Part shown: piece by piece, positions 1 to 9,633 of the stretch
Position numbering within the stretch: the stretch's first letter is position 1
Layout of the letters: each line of letters starts with the position of its first letter
Notes under the pieces: generated by a model
Database searches by the model: none
What the model was told of the DNA's origin: nothing
What the model saw: the letters and a program-made list of their open reading frames with translations, nothing else
NCBI GenBank assembly: GCA_964448105.1
Contig: CAYUVK010000011.1
Coordinates: 1-64,000 of the forward strand
DNA from: CAVQBP01 sp964448105
GTDB taxonomy: Bacteria > Bacteroidota > Ignavibacteria > Ignavibacteriales > Ignavibacteriaceae
Direction of reading: 5' to 3'
Length of the DNA stretch: 64,000 nt
Made by a program: the position numbers and the translations under genes

Positions 1-189
1 TCGATTATTTATAAAAATCCCCCAAATCTGTTAATAAATTCATAAAAGTTACGATAATATATTTGAATAATTGTCCACTCAAGGAGATTATCTGTTATGA
101 TTAAAACCCGAGGGATATTTATGCTGAGGAAGTATTTAATTTTCATTTAAGAAAATATATTTAGGGAATTAGTAATCCGGAGATCACGT
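1..189. other. Left-edge non-coding stretch
   Basis: I see no supported gene here. A 17-codon ORF begins at 97 behind an AAGGAG sequence (80-85) but is too short and featureless to call. The stretch may hold the promoter of the sensor kinase operon that follows; I could not pick a convincing promoter. Confidence 0.4.
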
Positions 190-306
190 ATGGTATCCAA
201 AAAATTAAAATTGAACTTATGCTTATTTTTCGTTTACATTTCAATCAATTACCCGTTGAAAACAATTTCTTTCTCTTTTAACAATAATTATCTATACGAA
301 AAGTAA
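190..306 (+). CDS. Putative 38-residue leader-like small ORF
   Basis: An ATG at 190 lies behind a GGAG at 179-182 and opens a 38-codon frame that closes with TAA at 304-306, only six bases before the ATG of the sensor kinase. The peptide begins with a lysine-rich stretch (residues 4-8) and a hydrophobic run (about 9-19), so it resembles a short exported or membrane peptide. The kinase start has almost no ribosome binding site of its own, so translational coupling through this ORF is possible. I recognise no family, and it could be a chance ORF. Confidence 0.3.
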   Translation: MVSKKLKLNLCLFFVYISINYPLKTISFSFNNNYLYEK

Positions 307-312
307 GTCAAA

Positions 313-2361
313 ATGATCCTGTTTATAAAGTTAAAGCATAAATCAAATGAATTGATTAACAGTACATTAAGCAAAGGTGTATTGTTAAAGACTGCAGTTC
401 TATCGTGGGTTCTAATAATTATTACGCTTTTCATATTTATTTTGGGGATAATACCAGCTCAAAGAGCAGCAATGGAAGAGAGAATGAAGTCCGAAGCTAA
501 AGATATTGCCAATTCGATTGGACAGGTTACTGCTTCTTCAATGATAAATAAGGATTATGGTTTTATTGTAGATTATTGTTCAAAGATTATCAAACAAAGT
601 AATTCTATCCTTTATATTATAATTACAAAAAAAGATGGTTTTTCTTTAGTACAAACAGCAAATGGATGGAGCCAAGAGATAATTAGAGGCGATCCTAATC
701 TTCCTAATACTAAAGAATCAACTTCACAATTTACTTATAGCTATCTGGTAAATCAGAAAGTTTTTCATTATTCCTATCCTTTCAAATATTCCGGTAATGA
801 TTGGGGCAGAATAAATATCGGATTGTCTGTAAAAAGTTTTAATCAGAATATGGAAAATTTGTATTATAGGATAATCTGGCTGGCCGTAATATCTATTTTC
901 GTTGCTTTTGTTGTTTCAATTTATTTTGCAAATAAACTTACAAGCCCTATTCGTCAACTAGAAAATGTTGCGCAAAAAATATCGGATGGTGAATTGAGTG
1001 TTAGAGTTAGTATAGAAAGTGAAGATGAAATAGGAAGACTTGCCTATTCTTTTAATAAAATGGCTGACTCGTTAAAAAGTTCACAGGATAACCTTGAAAG
1101 AAAAGTTGAACAAAGAACTGCCGAATTAGAAAAAATAAATAAGGTTTTGCAAGTACAAATTAAAGAAAAAATGCTGGCTGAAAATGCACTAACACAATAT
1201 AACATTCGATTGGAAGCACTCGACAAGATCTATCGAGGAATTATATCAGCAAAATCTGTAGAAGATATAACGAAGGAAGTTTTAAATCATTTGAAAAAAT
1301 TATTTGCTTACAGTTCTAAATCTTCTATTGCTTTATTTGATGAACATAATAATACTGCAATAATTTTTAACAGGAAATTTGAATGCGATAATTTTGATCC
1401 GATATCAAAAGTTGAAATTCCATTAAAAGAAAATTTTGATCTTGAATTGGAAAAAGAAATTCACTTAATGGATTGTAAAAATATATTGGTAGATAATGTC
1501 TTTTATAATGAAATTTATTTTGGTGAAGGAATAAAGGCATGTTTATCTGTTCCGCTTTTGATACATGGACAATTGATTGGTACAATTGCAGTCTCCTCTA
1601 CAGAAGCCGATTCTTTTAGTGAAGAACATAAAGAAATTTTGTCCGTTGTTGCCAATCAGCTGGCAATAGCGATTTACCATGCACTTCTTCAAGTAAAGAT
1701 AAAAGAACATGCAAAAAATTTACAGAATTCATTATCTGAAAAAGAAGTGTTGCTTAAGGAAATACATCATAGGATAAAAAACAATTTACAAGTCATATCA
1801 AGTCTTCTTTATCTAAATTCTAAAAAGATAAAGGATAAAGAAGCTTTAGATATGTTTAAAGACAGTCAAAATAAAATAAAATCAATTGCCCTTATTCACG
1901 AAAGACTATATCAATCCAAAAGCCTGGGGAAAATTAATTTTAACGACTACGTAAAAAGTTTAATGGTTGATCTTTTCCGCTCCTACGGCATAAACCGCGA
2001 AATCATCAAGTTAAATATTAACATCAATGATATTAATATTAGTATAGATAGCGCGGTACCTTGTGGATTAATTATAAATGAACTTGTTTCAAATTCGCTT
2101 AAGCATGCTTTCCCCGAAATGGGAAAACAGGGTAATGATTATATAATAAATATTGATTTCAATAAAAACGGTAATAATGAATTGCTGCTTTTCGTGGGGG
2201 ATAACGGAATCGGGATTGGTCCTGATATTAATGAAAAAAAGGAACATTCGCTTGGCATACAATTAGTCGAGACATTGGTAGACCAACTAGAAGGTACGAT
2301 AGAAATAGATTTAAGCTCGGGAACCGCATATACAATAAAATTTGAAGAAACAATTGTTTAG
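313..2361 (+). CDS. Membrane sensor histidine kinase (HAMP-GAF-HisKA_2)
   Basis: An inner-membrane sensor kinase of 682 residues. A membrane helix at about 25-47 and another at about 186-207 bracket an extracytoplasmic sensor domain. HAMP (about 206-260), a coiled coil, a GAF domain (about 300-455), a HisKA_2-type dimerisation domain and an HATPase domain follow. The phospho-acceptor is His486 in the EIHHRIKNNLQ motif; the N-box NELVSNSLKHAF and G1 box DNGIGI are intact. It has no receiver domain. The stop lies 13 bases before the next kinase, whose N-terminal receiver is the obvious phosphate acceptor. The input signal is unknown. Confidence 0.93.
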   Translation: MILFIKLKHKSNELINSTLSKGVLLKTAVLSWVLIIITLFIFILGIIPAQRAAMEERMKSEAKDIANSIGQVTASSMINKDYGFIVDYCSKIIKQSNSILYIIITKKDGFSLVQTANGWSQEIIRGDPNLPNTKESTSQFTYSYLVNQKVFHYSYPFKYSGNDWGRINIGLSVKSFNQNMENLYYRIIWLAVISIFVAFVVSIYFANKLTSPIRQLENVAQKISDGELSVRVSIESEDEIGRLAYSFNKMADSLKSSQDNLERKVEQRTAELEKINKVLQVQIKEKMLAENALTQYNIRLEALDKIYRGIISAKSVEDITKEVLNHLKKLFAYSSKSSIALFDEHNNTAIIFNRKFECDNFDPISKVEIPLKENFDLELEKEIHLMDCKNILVDNVFYNEIYFGEGIKACLSVPLLIHGQLIGTIAVSSTEADSFSEEHKEILSVVANQLAIAIYHALLQVKIKEHAKNLQNSLSEKEVLLKEIHHRIKNNLQVISSLLYLNSKKIKDKEALDMFKDSQNKIKSIALIHERLYQSKSLGKINFNDYVKSLMVDLFRSYGINREIIKLNININDINISIDSAVPCGLIINELVSNSLKHAFPEMGKQGNDYIINIDFNKNGNNELLLFVGDNGIGIGPDINEKKEHSLGIQLVETLVDQLEGTIEIDLSSGTAYTIKFEETIV

Positions 2362-2374
2362 AGAAGGTAATTAA

Positions 2375-4696
2375 ATGTCAAATGCGTCAATATTAATAGT
2401 TGAAGATAACAATATAGTAATGTTGGAATTAAAAGACCGGCTGGAAGAGACAGGATATAATGTTGTTGGTTATGCACCATCCGGGGTGGAAGCCATAAAA
2501 AAAGCGGAAGAGTCTCATCCCGACCTGATAATGATGGATATTAGACTTAAAGGTGAAATGGATGGAATTGATGCTGCTGCGAGAATAAAAAATGAATTGG
2601 ACATCCCTGTTATTTATTTAACTGCTCATACTGATGATGATACTCTCCAAAGAGCAAAAATAACCGAACCTTACGGATACGTTATAAAGCCTTTCGAAGA
2701 AAGAGAGCTTTTTTCAACAATTGAAATGGCACTCTATAAACATGGAATGGAGAAAAAATTAAAAGAAAGCAGGCATTGGTTGTCCACCACTTTAAAGAGT
2801 ATAGGTGATGCCTTAATTGCTACGGATTCTAAAGGAATTATAAAAATAATAAATCGTGTTGCAGAAGATCTTACGGAATGGAATTACGATGAAGCTTACG
2901 GAAGAGAAATCAATGATATCTTTAAAATCAAAGATAAAGATAATCCTATTTTAATAACTCTTCGCTATCTGTCTATAGCCGGGTTATCTAATATAACCTT
3001 AATAGGAAAAAACGGTAAAGAAACTCCGATTGATTTTAGCTCTGCACCCATCAAAGATGAAAACGGAGAAATATCCGGCATCGTACTAGTATTCAGGGAT
3101 ATTACTGAGAAGATAAATGCTAAAGAATTAATTGAAAAGCAAAGAGTTTTTTTGAGGCAAATAATCGATACTGATCCGAATTACATTTCCGTTAAAGATG
3201 TTGAAGGAAAATTTGAACTTACCAATAAAGCAACCGCTGAAGCTCTGGGAACAAACATTGATGAAATTATAGGTAAGCACGATGTTGATTTTTTTGATAG
3301 TGAAGAAATTAGTTATCAAAGAGAAATAGAAATGCAGGTGATAAATTCACTTGAAGAAATTTATCTTCCGGAAGATAAATTGATTGATGCTAATGGAAAA
3401 GTACATCTTCTTCAAACATTTAAAAGAGCTATTGATAGCCAGGATGGGGATAGAAAGTTGGTACTATCTGTTGCTTCCGATATAACGGGTTTAAAGAAAA
3501 CAGAGAATGCACTGAGAGAAAGTGAACAGAGAATAAAAACTCTTTTAAAAGCCATTCCGGATATTGTTCTTCGTTATCAAAAAGATGGTACAGTCTTAGA
3601 CTTTCATGTTCATGATTCCGAAGCACTTTTTCACAATGCTAATATACTTGGAAAAAAAATATTTAACATATTCGAAAAAGAACTCGCAAATAAAATTTCA
3701 GTCTTTTCTGAAAACGCAATAAGCAGCGGACAAATACAAATATTTGAACATAACATATTTATAGATAAACAAGTAAATTATAAAGAAATCAGGATTGTAA
3801 ATTTACCCTCAAATCAACCGGAAAACTCGGGAGATGAATGCATTATAATTATTAGGGATATAACCGAACAAAAATCAGCACAGGCAGAGATGTTAAAATA
3901 TCTTTCCGAAATTAAGGAAAGTGAAAACATTTTAGAACAAAAAACAATTGAACTTTCCGGTCTTAATCAGAAGCTGAATGAATCCGAACAAGAATTAAAG
4001 GCATTGAATGCTAGTAAAGATAAATTCTTTTCTATAATTGCTCATGATTTGAGAAGTCCCTTTACTTCATTGTTAGGACTAACAGATTATTTAGCTTCCG
4101 AATATAGCACTATATCAACCGATGAATTGAAAGGGATTTCGAGTAATTTATTGAAATCTGCAAAAGTAACATTTAACCTTTTGGAAAACCTACTGCAGTG
4201 GGCAAGAATTAGAACAGGAAGAATTAAGTTTAATCCTGAGTCATTTAATTTAAAAACGGTTACCTATCAAATGATTGATTTATATAAAGGGAATGCCTTA
4301 AATAAAAATATTTCCTTAGAAACTGAAATAAATACGGAAATAAATGTCTTCGCAGATTTAAATATGGTTGAAACAATATTTAGAAACCTTATATCTAATT
4401 CAATTAAATTCACAAAAGAAGAAGGGAGAATAGTTATATCCGTAAAAGAAAAAGACAAATTCGTGGAAATAAATATTGAAGATAACGGGGTAGGCATTAG
4501 CCGGGATACAATAGGAAAATTATTCCAGATAGATCAAAATGTTTCTACTTTGGGAACTCAAAATGAAGAAGGTTGTGGCTTTGGATTAATTCTCTGTAAA
4601 GAATTTGTTGAAATAAATAAGGGGGAAATTTTTGTTAAATCGGAAATTGGAAGAGGATCGGTTTTCAGTTTTACATTACCATTAAGCAGAAGTTGA
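2375..4696 (+). CDS. Receiver-PAS-histidine kinase hybrid
   Basis: A soluble 773-residue protein. An N-terminal receiver domain (1-120) has acceptor Asp55 and the usual lysine in the VIKPFEE segment. About three PAS-like domains follow (roughly 135-245, 260-375, 388-500), then a coiled coil, a HisKA domain with His557 in IIAHDLRSP, and an HATPase domain (about 655-770) with the DNGVGI box. There is no membrane segment or DNA-binding output. It probably takes phosphate from the upstream HisKA_2 kinase on Asp55 and uses that to gate its own kinase. Its receiver and first PAS closely resemble those of the next gene, so the two look like tandem paralogs. Confidence 0.93.
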   Translation: MSNASILIVEDNNIVMLELKDRLEETGYNVVGYAPSGVEAIKKAEESHPDLIMMDIRLKGEMDGIDAAARIKNELDIPVIYLTAHTDDDTLQRAKITEPYGYVIKPFEERELFSTIEMALYKHGMEKKLKESRHWLSTTLKSIGDALIATDSKGIIKIINRVAEDLTEWNYDEAYGREINDIFKIKDKDNPILITLRYLSIAGLSNITLIGKNGKETPIDFSSAPIKDENGEISGIVLVFRDITEKINAKELIEKQRVFLRQIIDTDPNYISVKDVEGKFELTNKATAEALGTNIDEIIGKHDVDFFDSEEISYQREIEMQVINSLEEIYLPEDKLIDANGKVHLLQTFKRAIDSQDGDRKLVLSVASDITGLKKTENALRESEQRIKTLLKAIPDIVLRYQKDGTVLDFHVHDSEALFHNANILGKKIFNIFEKELANKISVFSENAISSGQIQIFEHNIFIDKQVNYKEIRIVNLPSNQPENSGDECIIIIRDITEQKSAQAEMLKYLSEIKESENILEQKTIELSGLNQKLNESEQELKALNASKDKFFSIIAHDLRSPFTSLLGLTDYLASEYSTISTDELKGISSNLLKSAKVTFNLLENLLQWARIRTGRIKFNPESFNLKTVTYQMIDLYKGNALNKNISLETEINTEINVFADLNMVETIFRNLISNSIKFTKEEGRIVISVKEKDKFVEINIEDNGVGISRDTIGKLFQIDQNVSTLGTQNEEGCGFGLILCKEFVEINKGEIFVKSEIGRGSVFSFTLPLSRS

Positions 4697-4720
4697 GAGG
4701 TTTCAAATATTTAAAAGAAT

Positions 4721-7700
4721 ATGGAAAAGATATTAATTGTTGAAGATGAGTCTATAGTTGCTCTTGAATTACAAAGCAGGTTAACTGATTTAGGTTATTT
4801 AGTTTGCGGAATTGTTGTTTCAGGCCCTGAAGCAATTAAGCTCACCGCTGAAAAAAGACCGGATATTATATTAATGGATATTAATATAAAAGGACCATTT
4901 GACGGTGTTGAAACTGCTGAAAAAATAAAAGGGATGTATGATATTCCCATAATTTTTCTGACTGCATTTACCGATTCAAGCACTTTGGAAAGAGCTAAAA
5001 TTGCCCAACCATATGGGTATATCGTTAAACCTTTCGAGGAAAGAGAATTACATACCTCAATTGAAATCGCTCTTTACAAGCATAATATGGAAAGAAAACT
5101 GCGGGACAGCGAAGGAAGATTATCTACCACACTTAAGAATATCGGCGACGCTGTTATTGCAACGGATAGTGACGGTAAAATTAATTATATAAATCCTGCC
5201 GCTGAAGAATTGACATCGTGTAATTATACTGAAGCGATAGGTAAATATGTTTTAGAGGTATTAAATATTTTTGATATAGAAGTCTATAATTCTGCTCATA
5301 ATGCGATTAAATATTTAATAGCCACGGGTGTAACAGATGATTTCCCTGATAATATAAGAATTTCTTCTTCAGATGGTAACATTAGAATTGTTGAACCCAA
5401 TGTCTCATTAATTAAGGATGAAAGATCAAATATAGATGGGATTGTTTTAGTCTTACATGATATAACTGAAAAATCAATTACTAAAAATGCCCTTGTGGAA
5501 TCTGAAAAAAAATATAGGGAAGTCGTTGAAAATGCTTCGGAAGTTATTTTCGGTTTAGATATTAACTGGAGATATAAATATGCAAATGATACCGCTTTAA
5601 GAATTTCAGAATATTCAATTGAGGAATTGAAAGTTATGAATTTTTATGATCTTGTTTTACCTCATTATAAGAAGTTCTGCAAATCTAAATTGATGAAACA
5701 GTATTTAACAAAAGAAAAAACTACATTTATAGAATATCCGTTCAAATCAAAATCAGGCAAAATTATTTGGTTTGCACAAAGCAATACTACACTTATAGAA
5801 AATGATAAAGTTATTGGTTTTGATATCATTGCTAGAGATATTACTGAAAAAAAGATAGCCGAAATTCAATTGAATGAGCGGAATGAATTTATTGAAATGG
5901 TTCTTGAAAATATTCACACTGGTTTAGTAGTAAGTAAGATTGAAACAAAAGAGATTATACTAGTTAATAATAAATTTGAAAGAATATTTGGTTATTCCAA
6001 AGATCAAATAAAATATTTTTATCAAATTCTCGATAATGGAATTTTAAATAACGTTGATTATTTAGAAGAATTAAAACTAAAAATTTACGACGGTATTAAA
6101 TTACATGATTATTCAAAATTGAAATATGATAATATAAGGATTATTTCTGCAAATGGAGTTGAAAAATACATTACACTTTCAATAATTCCCATTTATGACC
6201 AGGATATTTTTATATCTTCAATTGAAGATATTACTTATAAGAAAAAAGCTGAAGAACAAATTCTTAAGCTTTCCCGTGCTGTTGAACAAAGTCCAATTTC
6301 CGTTGTTATTACTTCAATTGATGGGAATATTGAATATGTCAATCCGAAATTTGAGGATGTTACCGGGTATTCTCTTGGGGAAGTTGTAGGGAAAAATCCC
6401 AGGATATTATCTTCCGGGTTAAAACGACCTTCGGATTATAAAGAACTCTGGGATACTATATTAAGCGGAAATGATTGGACAGGAGAGTTTCAAAACAAAA
6501 AGAAGTCGGGAGAATTTTTCTGGGTATCGGCTTTAATCTCACCGGTAAAAGATACTGAAGGGAAAACAATTTACTTTTTAGCTTTGCAAGAAGATATTAC
6601 CGAGCGTAAAAAAACCGAATTCGAATTAATTCGTTCTAAAGAAAAAGCAGAAGAAATGAACATGCTGAAATCTGTTTTCCTTACCAATATGAGTCATGAA
6701 TTAAGAACACCTATGGTAGGCATTCTTGGATTTTCACAGATACTTAGGGATGAATTAACTGAACCAAATAAAATCGAAATAGTGGATCTGCTTATTAAAT
6801 CAGGGAAAAGATTACTTAGTACATTAGAATCGATTTTGGACTTTTCCCAGCTAGAATCCAAACAAATCAATATGAATTTGGTTAATATTAACATTTTGGA
6901 AAAAGTCGAAGAACTTATTAAGAATTTTCATGATCGTTTAGCTGATAAGAAATTAAAATTAAATCTTCATTTTAATGATAGGAAATTATATGTTTCGGCT
7001 GATGACAGATTGGTCAACCAGGTGCTGAATAATATTATTGATAATGCAATTAAGTTCACATTAAAAGGTGAAATATCGATTGAGACAGATAAAATTATTG
7101 AAAATAATTCAACATGGGGAATTGTAAAAATTTCAGATACCGGTATTGGAATATCAAAAGAGAAACAAAAAATTATTTTCGAAGATTTCAGGCAGGCAAG
7201 CGAGGGGAGAACAAGAAGCTTTGAAGGTAATGGATTAGGGCTGACTGTTGCAAACAAGATGGTTGAGATGCTGAACGGATATATAACTGTAGAAAGTGAA
7301 CTTGGGAAAGGAGCAACCTTTACTGTCTATTTGCCGGCAGTTTCAGAAAACAAAGATGAAAATGAGGAACAAATGGCTAAAGATAAAAACAACCTTCCGG
7401 AAATACTTTTAGTTGAAGATAATGAAATGAATAAGGCAGTTGTTATGATTTATCTTAAAAAAGTTTGTAAAGTTGATTATGCTAAAGATGGTTCAACGGC
7501 TATCCAAATGGCTTTACAAAAGAAATATTCGGCAATACTAATGGATATAAATTTGGGAAATGGAATGAGCGGCTTAGATGTTATGAAAAGAATAAAAGAG
7601 AATAATGGGTATAAGGATATTCCTTTTGTTGCTATTACAGGATATGCAATGTACGGCGATAAAGAAAAATTGATAGAGGAAGGATGTACTCATTATTTAT

Positions 7701-7777
7701 CGAAACCATTTTTGAAAGAAACTTTGGTAAATTTGGTTATGGAATTAATTGATAAAGGGAAATATTCGAGAAATTAA
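4721..7777 (+). CDS. Multi-PAS hybrid histidine kinase with two receivers
   Basis: A 1018-residue cytoplasmic hybrid kinase. In order: receiver (1-120, Asp53), PAS domains at about 132-250, 260-385, 392-510 and 515-640, HisKA with His659 in NMSHELRTPM, HATPase (about 770-880, SDTGIGI box), and a C-terminal receiver (about 893-1015, Asp942). The fourth PAS is followed by a PAC-type DITERK segment. It lies 24 bases downstream of the preceding hybrid kinase. The terminal receiver could pass phosphate to an Hpt protein or response regulator elsewhere; none is encoded nearby. The signal is unknown. Confidence 0.93.
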   Translation: MEKILIVEDESIVALELQSRLTDLGYLVCGIVVSGPEAIKLTAEKRPDIILMDINIKGPFDGVETAEKIKGMYDIPIIFLTAFTDSSTLERAKIAQPYGYIVKPFEERELHTSIEIALYKHNMERKLRDSEGRLSTTLKNIGDAVIATDSDGKINYINPAAEELTSCNYTEAIGKYVLEVLNIFDIEVYNSAHNAIKYLIATGVTDDFPDNIRISSSDGNIRIVEPNVSLIKDERSNIDGIVLVLHDITEKSITKNALVESEKKYREVVENASEVIFGLDINWRYKYANDTALRISEYSIEELKVMNFYDLVLPHYKKFCKSKLMKQYLTKEKTTFIEYPFKSKSGKIIWFAQSNTTLIENDKVIGFDIIARDITEKKIAEIQLNERNEFIEMVLENIHTGLVVSKIETKEIILVNNKFERIFGYSKDQIKYFYQILDNGILNNVDYLEELKLKIYDGIKLHDYSKLKYDNIRIISANGVEKYITLSIIPIYDQDIFISSIEDITYKKKAEEQILKLSRAVEQSPISVVITSIDGNIEYVNPKFEDVTGYSLGEVVGKNPRILSSGLKRPSDYKELWDTILSGNDWTGEFQNKKKSGEFFWVSALISPVKDTEGKTIYFLALQEDITERKKTEFELIRSKEKAEEMNMLKSVFLTNMSHELRTPMVGILGFSQILRDELTEPNKIEIVDLLIKSGKRLLSTLESILDFSQLESKQINMNLVNINILEKVEELIKNFHDRLADKKLKLNLHFNDRKLYVSADDRLVNQVLNNIIDNAIKFTLKGEISIETDKIIENNSTWGIVKISDTGIGISKEKQKIIFEDFRQASEGRTRSFEGNGLGLTVANKMVEMLNGYITVESELGKGATFTVYLPAVSENKDENEEQMAKDKNNLPEILLVEDNEMNKAVVMIYLKKVCKVDYAKDGSTAIQMALQKKYSAILMDINLGNGMSGLDVMKRIKENNGYKDIPFVAITGYAMYGDKEKLIEEGCTHYLSKPFLKETLVNLVMELIDKGKYSRN

Positions 7778-7849
7778 AAAGTATGCTTATCAAACATTTT
7801 TGATTTTGGAATTAATTTGTCTTTTCTCTAATCTAAATTGATTCAGTTC

Positions 7850-8212
7850 CTATTCATTTCTATGTACAGTATCGGGTGAAAAAGCCGGTAAGCAAACGGC
7901 GATATATTCTGCTCCATCATTTCCGGGAGTACTGTATTGAATCCATTCATCTTTATTTGCAATTATTGCTTCTCCTGCTTGGACATCTATTGTTTCCTTA
8001 TCGGTTTTAACTCTTAACATTCCTTTAAGAACAATTGTATACTCATCAAATTCCGGTTTTTGCCCTGGTTCCACCCAGCCTGATGGACTTTTCATCCGTG
8101 CAATACTAACTGAAGTTGTATTTGAATTTACTCTTCCAACAAACTCTTCAATCTTTTTAGGTTTATTACCTGAAGCAGTCACAATTGATGGAGAATTAAT
8201 TTTTTTAGCCAA
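7850..8212 (-). CDS. Small cupin-domain protein
   Basis: A 120-residue single cupin. A glycine- and acid-rich first cupin motif (about 45-65) is followed by the second motif around residues 80-95, which includes the GEAIIANKDEWIQY segment. The family uses the barrel to bind a metal or small ligand; ethanolamine-utilisation EutQ-like and sugar-binding cupins look similar, so no reaction can be assigned. It is the second gene of a likely two-gene minus-strand unit, 24 bases after the small membrane protein. It has no signal peptide, so it should be cytoplasmic. Confidence 0.75.
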   Translation of the reverse strand: MAKKINSPSIVTASGNKPKKIEEFVGRVNSNTTSVSIARMKSPSGWVEPGQKPEFDEYTIVLKGMLRVKTDKETIDVQAGEAIIANKDEWIQYSTPGNDGAEYIAVCLPAFSPDTVHRNE

Positions 8213-8236
8213 TTTTAATCCCTCATTATGAATAAA

Positions 8237-8542
8237 TTATTTTAATCTAGATAATTTTTCAGCAGTATGAAAAGCTTGTATAATGATAAAGAACGATATA
8301 AAAGCCCATATCGATATTAAGTAAAATTTAAAGCTTTGAAGGACAATACTTAGTAAGAGAGAAAACAAACCGGTTTCTCCCACTAATAAAATTTTCGAAC
8401 CGATATAATTTTTTAATTCGATTTCTTTATTTTGTATATCAGAATTACTTTCAACTTTATGTCTTCCATTATTTATATACTTAATTGAATAACCGTATAA
8501 TGTAAGAAGAATTAAGCATACAAATATTATAGATTCATCCAT
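8237..8542 (-). CDS. Small membrane protein, unknown function
   Basis: A 101-residue protein with hydrophobic segments at about 4-20, 52-70 and 72-92, predicting two to three inner-membrane helices, and a charged middle loop (about 25-48). I do not recognise the family. It precedes the cupin gene by 24 bases on the same strand, so the two are probably co-transcribed. The start ATG has no strong ribosome binding site. Confidence 0.55.
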   Translation of the reverse strand: MDESIIFVCLILLTLYGYSIKYINNGRHKVESNSDIQNKEIELKNYIGSKILLVGETGLFSLLLSIVLQSFKFYLISIWAFISFFIIIQAFHTAEKLSRLK

Positions 8543-8659
8543 TGTTTTACTTAAAAAATTTTTGTATACAACAGAGATAATATATAAATTTTAATGAATT
8601 TTTTTTCTCTAATTTCTAAAATATACTTTTCTGAAGACTGAATAATTATCAGGAGCTGA

Positions 8660-8956
8660 TTATTTTTTTATCATATTTTCTAACTTTTCAATATAAATAG
8701 AAAAAGCTTTTCTTCCTTTTTGAGTAAGTAGATATCTGGATAAAGGTTTTCTATTGATAAAACTTTTCTTTACGTCTATATATCCTGCCTCTTCCAATTT
8801 CTTTAAATGAGTACTTAAATTACCGTCGGTTGCATTAACTTGTTCTCGAAGTAAAGTAAAGTCAGCTTCATCAATTGAAATAAGTACAGACATAACTGCC
8901 AACCGGATCCTTGAATGTATTATATCGTCCAGTTGCTTGTAATCGAATTGGTTCAT
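8660..8956 (-). CDS. Winged-helix transcriptional regulator (HTH_34-like)
   Basis: A 98-residue winged-helix protein. The helix-turn-helix falls at about 30-62 (DFTLLREQVNATDGNLSTHL), with the wing at about 64-82, ending in a short amphipathic helix. This is the layout of the small MarR/ArsR-like HTH_34 regulators. Its ATG overlaps the stop of the upstream membrane protein as ATGA (8953-8956), so the pair is translationally coupled. Such pairs usually consist of a DNA-binding protein and a membrane partner; the target genes are unknown. Confidence 0.8.
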   Translation of the reverse strand: MNQFDYKQLDDIIHSRIRLAVMSVLISIDEADFTLLREQVNATDGNLSTHLKKLEEAGYIDVKKSFINRKPLSRYLLTQKGRKAFSIYIEKLENMIKK

Positions 8957-9555
8957 AACATTTTACTGGAAAATTCAGCACTATACTTTCTATACAAAAC
9001 CAATCCCGGAGCGATTTGAAATGCTATCATCATACCTGCCATAATTAAAATGGAATGCATACCGGGGAATAAAAACATAATGACGGCTCCTATCCACCAG
9101 CCTGCAGAAAGAGCTGTCATCCATTTGGAATCATAAACTATTCCGCTAATAAAATACGCGACTCCAACAACAGTGCTGATTGAAGGAGAGATAAATATTC
9201 CATGAATAGCTCCGGACATGCCACCTGCAAAACCTAAAATTGTTGCAGCAATCCCCATTGCCATCCAAATAGAATTCATTATCTTGCCTGCAAATGTTCG
9301 TGATTTATAAATCTTAGCCTTTTTTGAATAATAGAGAACTGTATAAAGAGAGCCAAAACCAATAACAATTACCCAAGCCCAGTTTATTAAGAAATAGTTT
9401 TCTGTTATAATAAGAAAGTAAGTAGCCAAAAGTCCTATTGAGCCAATTATGCCCCAGAAAATAAAACTTTTGCCGTCAATAATTAAAATTCTTTTACTAT
9501 CTTCAATTATTTTTTTAATAAAAGAAAGTTCTTCTTGAGCCGATATTGAGTCCAT
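8953..9555 (-). CDS. Multi-pass membrane protein paired with a regulator
   Basis: A 200-residue integral membrane protein with about six hydrophobic helices (near 28-45, 52-68, 90-112, 116-135, 143-160, 162-182). A strong Shine-Dalgarno sequence (AGGAGGG on the minus strand, about 9559-9565) supports the ATG at 9555. It is the first gene of a two-gene operon and overlaps the winged-helix regulator by four bases. No enzymatic motif is visible. From the pairing I infer a membrane partner or sensor for the regulator, but its function is not established. Confidence 0.65.
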   Translation of the reverse strand: MDSISAQEELSFIKKIIEDSKRILIIDGKSFIFWGIIGSIGLLATYFLIITENYFLINWAWVIVIGFGSLYTVLYYSKKAKIYKSRTFAGKIMNSIWMAMGIAATILGFAGGMSGAIHGIFISPSISTVVGVAYFISGIVYDSKWMTALSAGWWIGAVIMFLFPGMHSILIMAGMMIAFQIAPGLVLYRKYSAEFSSKML

Positions 9556-9633
9556 ATTCCCTCCTGAAAATAAAGTACTTTGAAAAACAAAGTTAATATA
9601 TAAATTTAAAGTTCATCTGTCAAGTAAAATATT

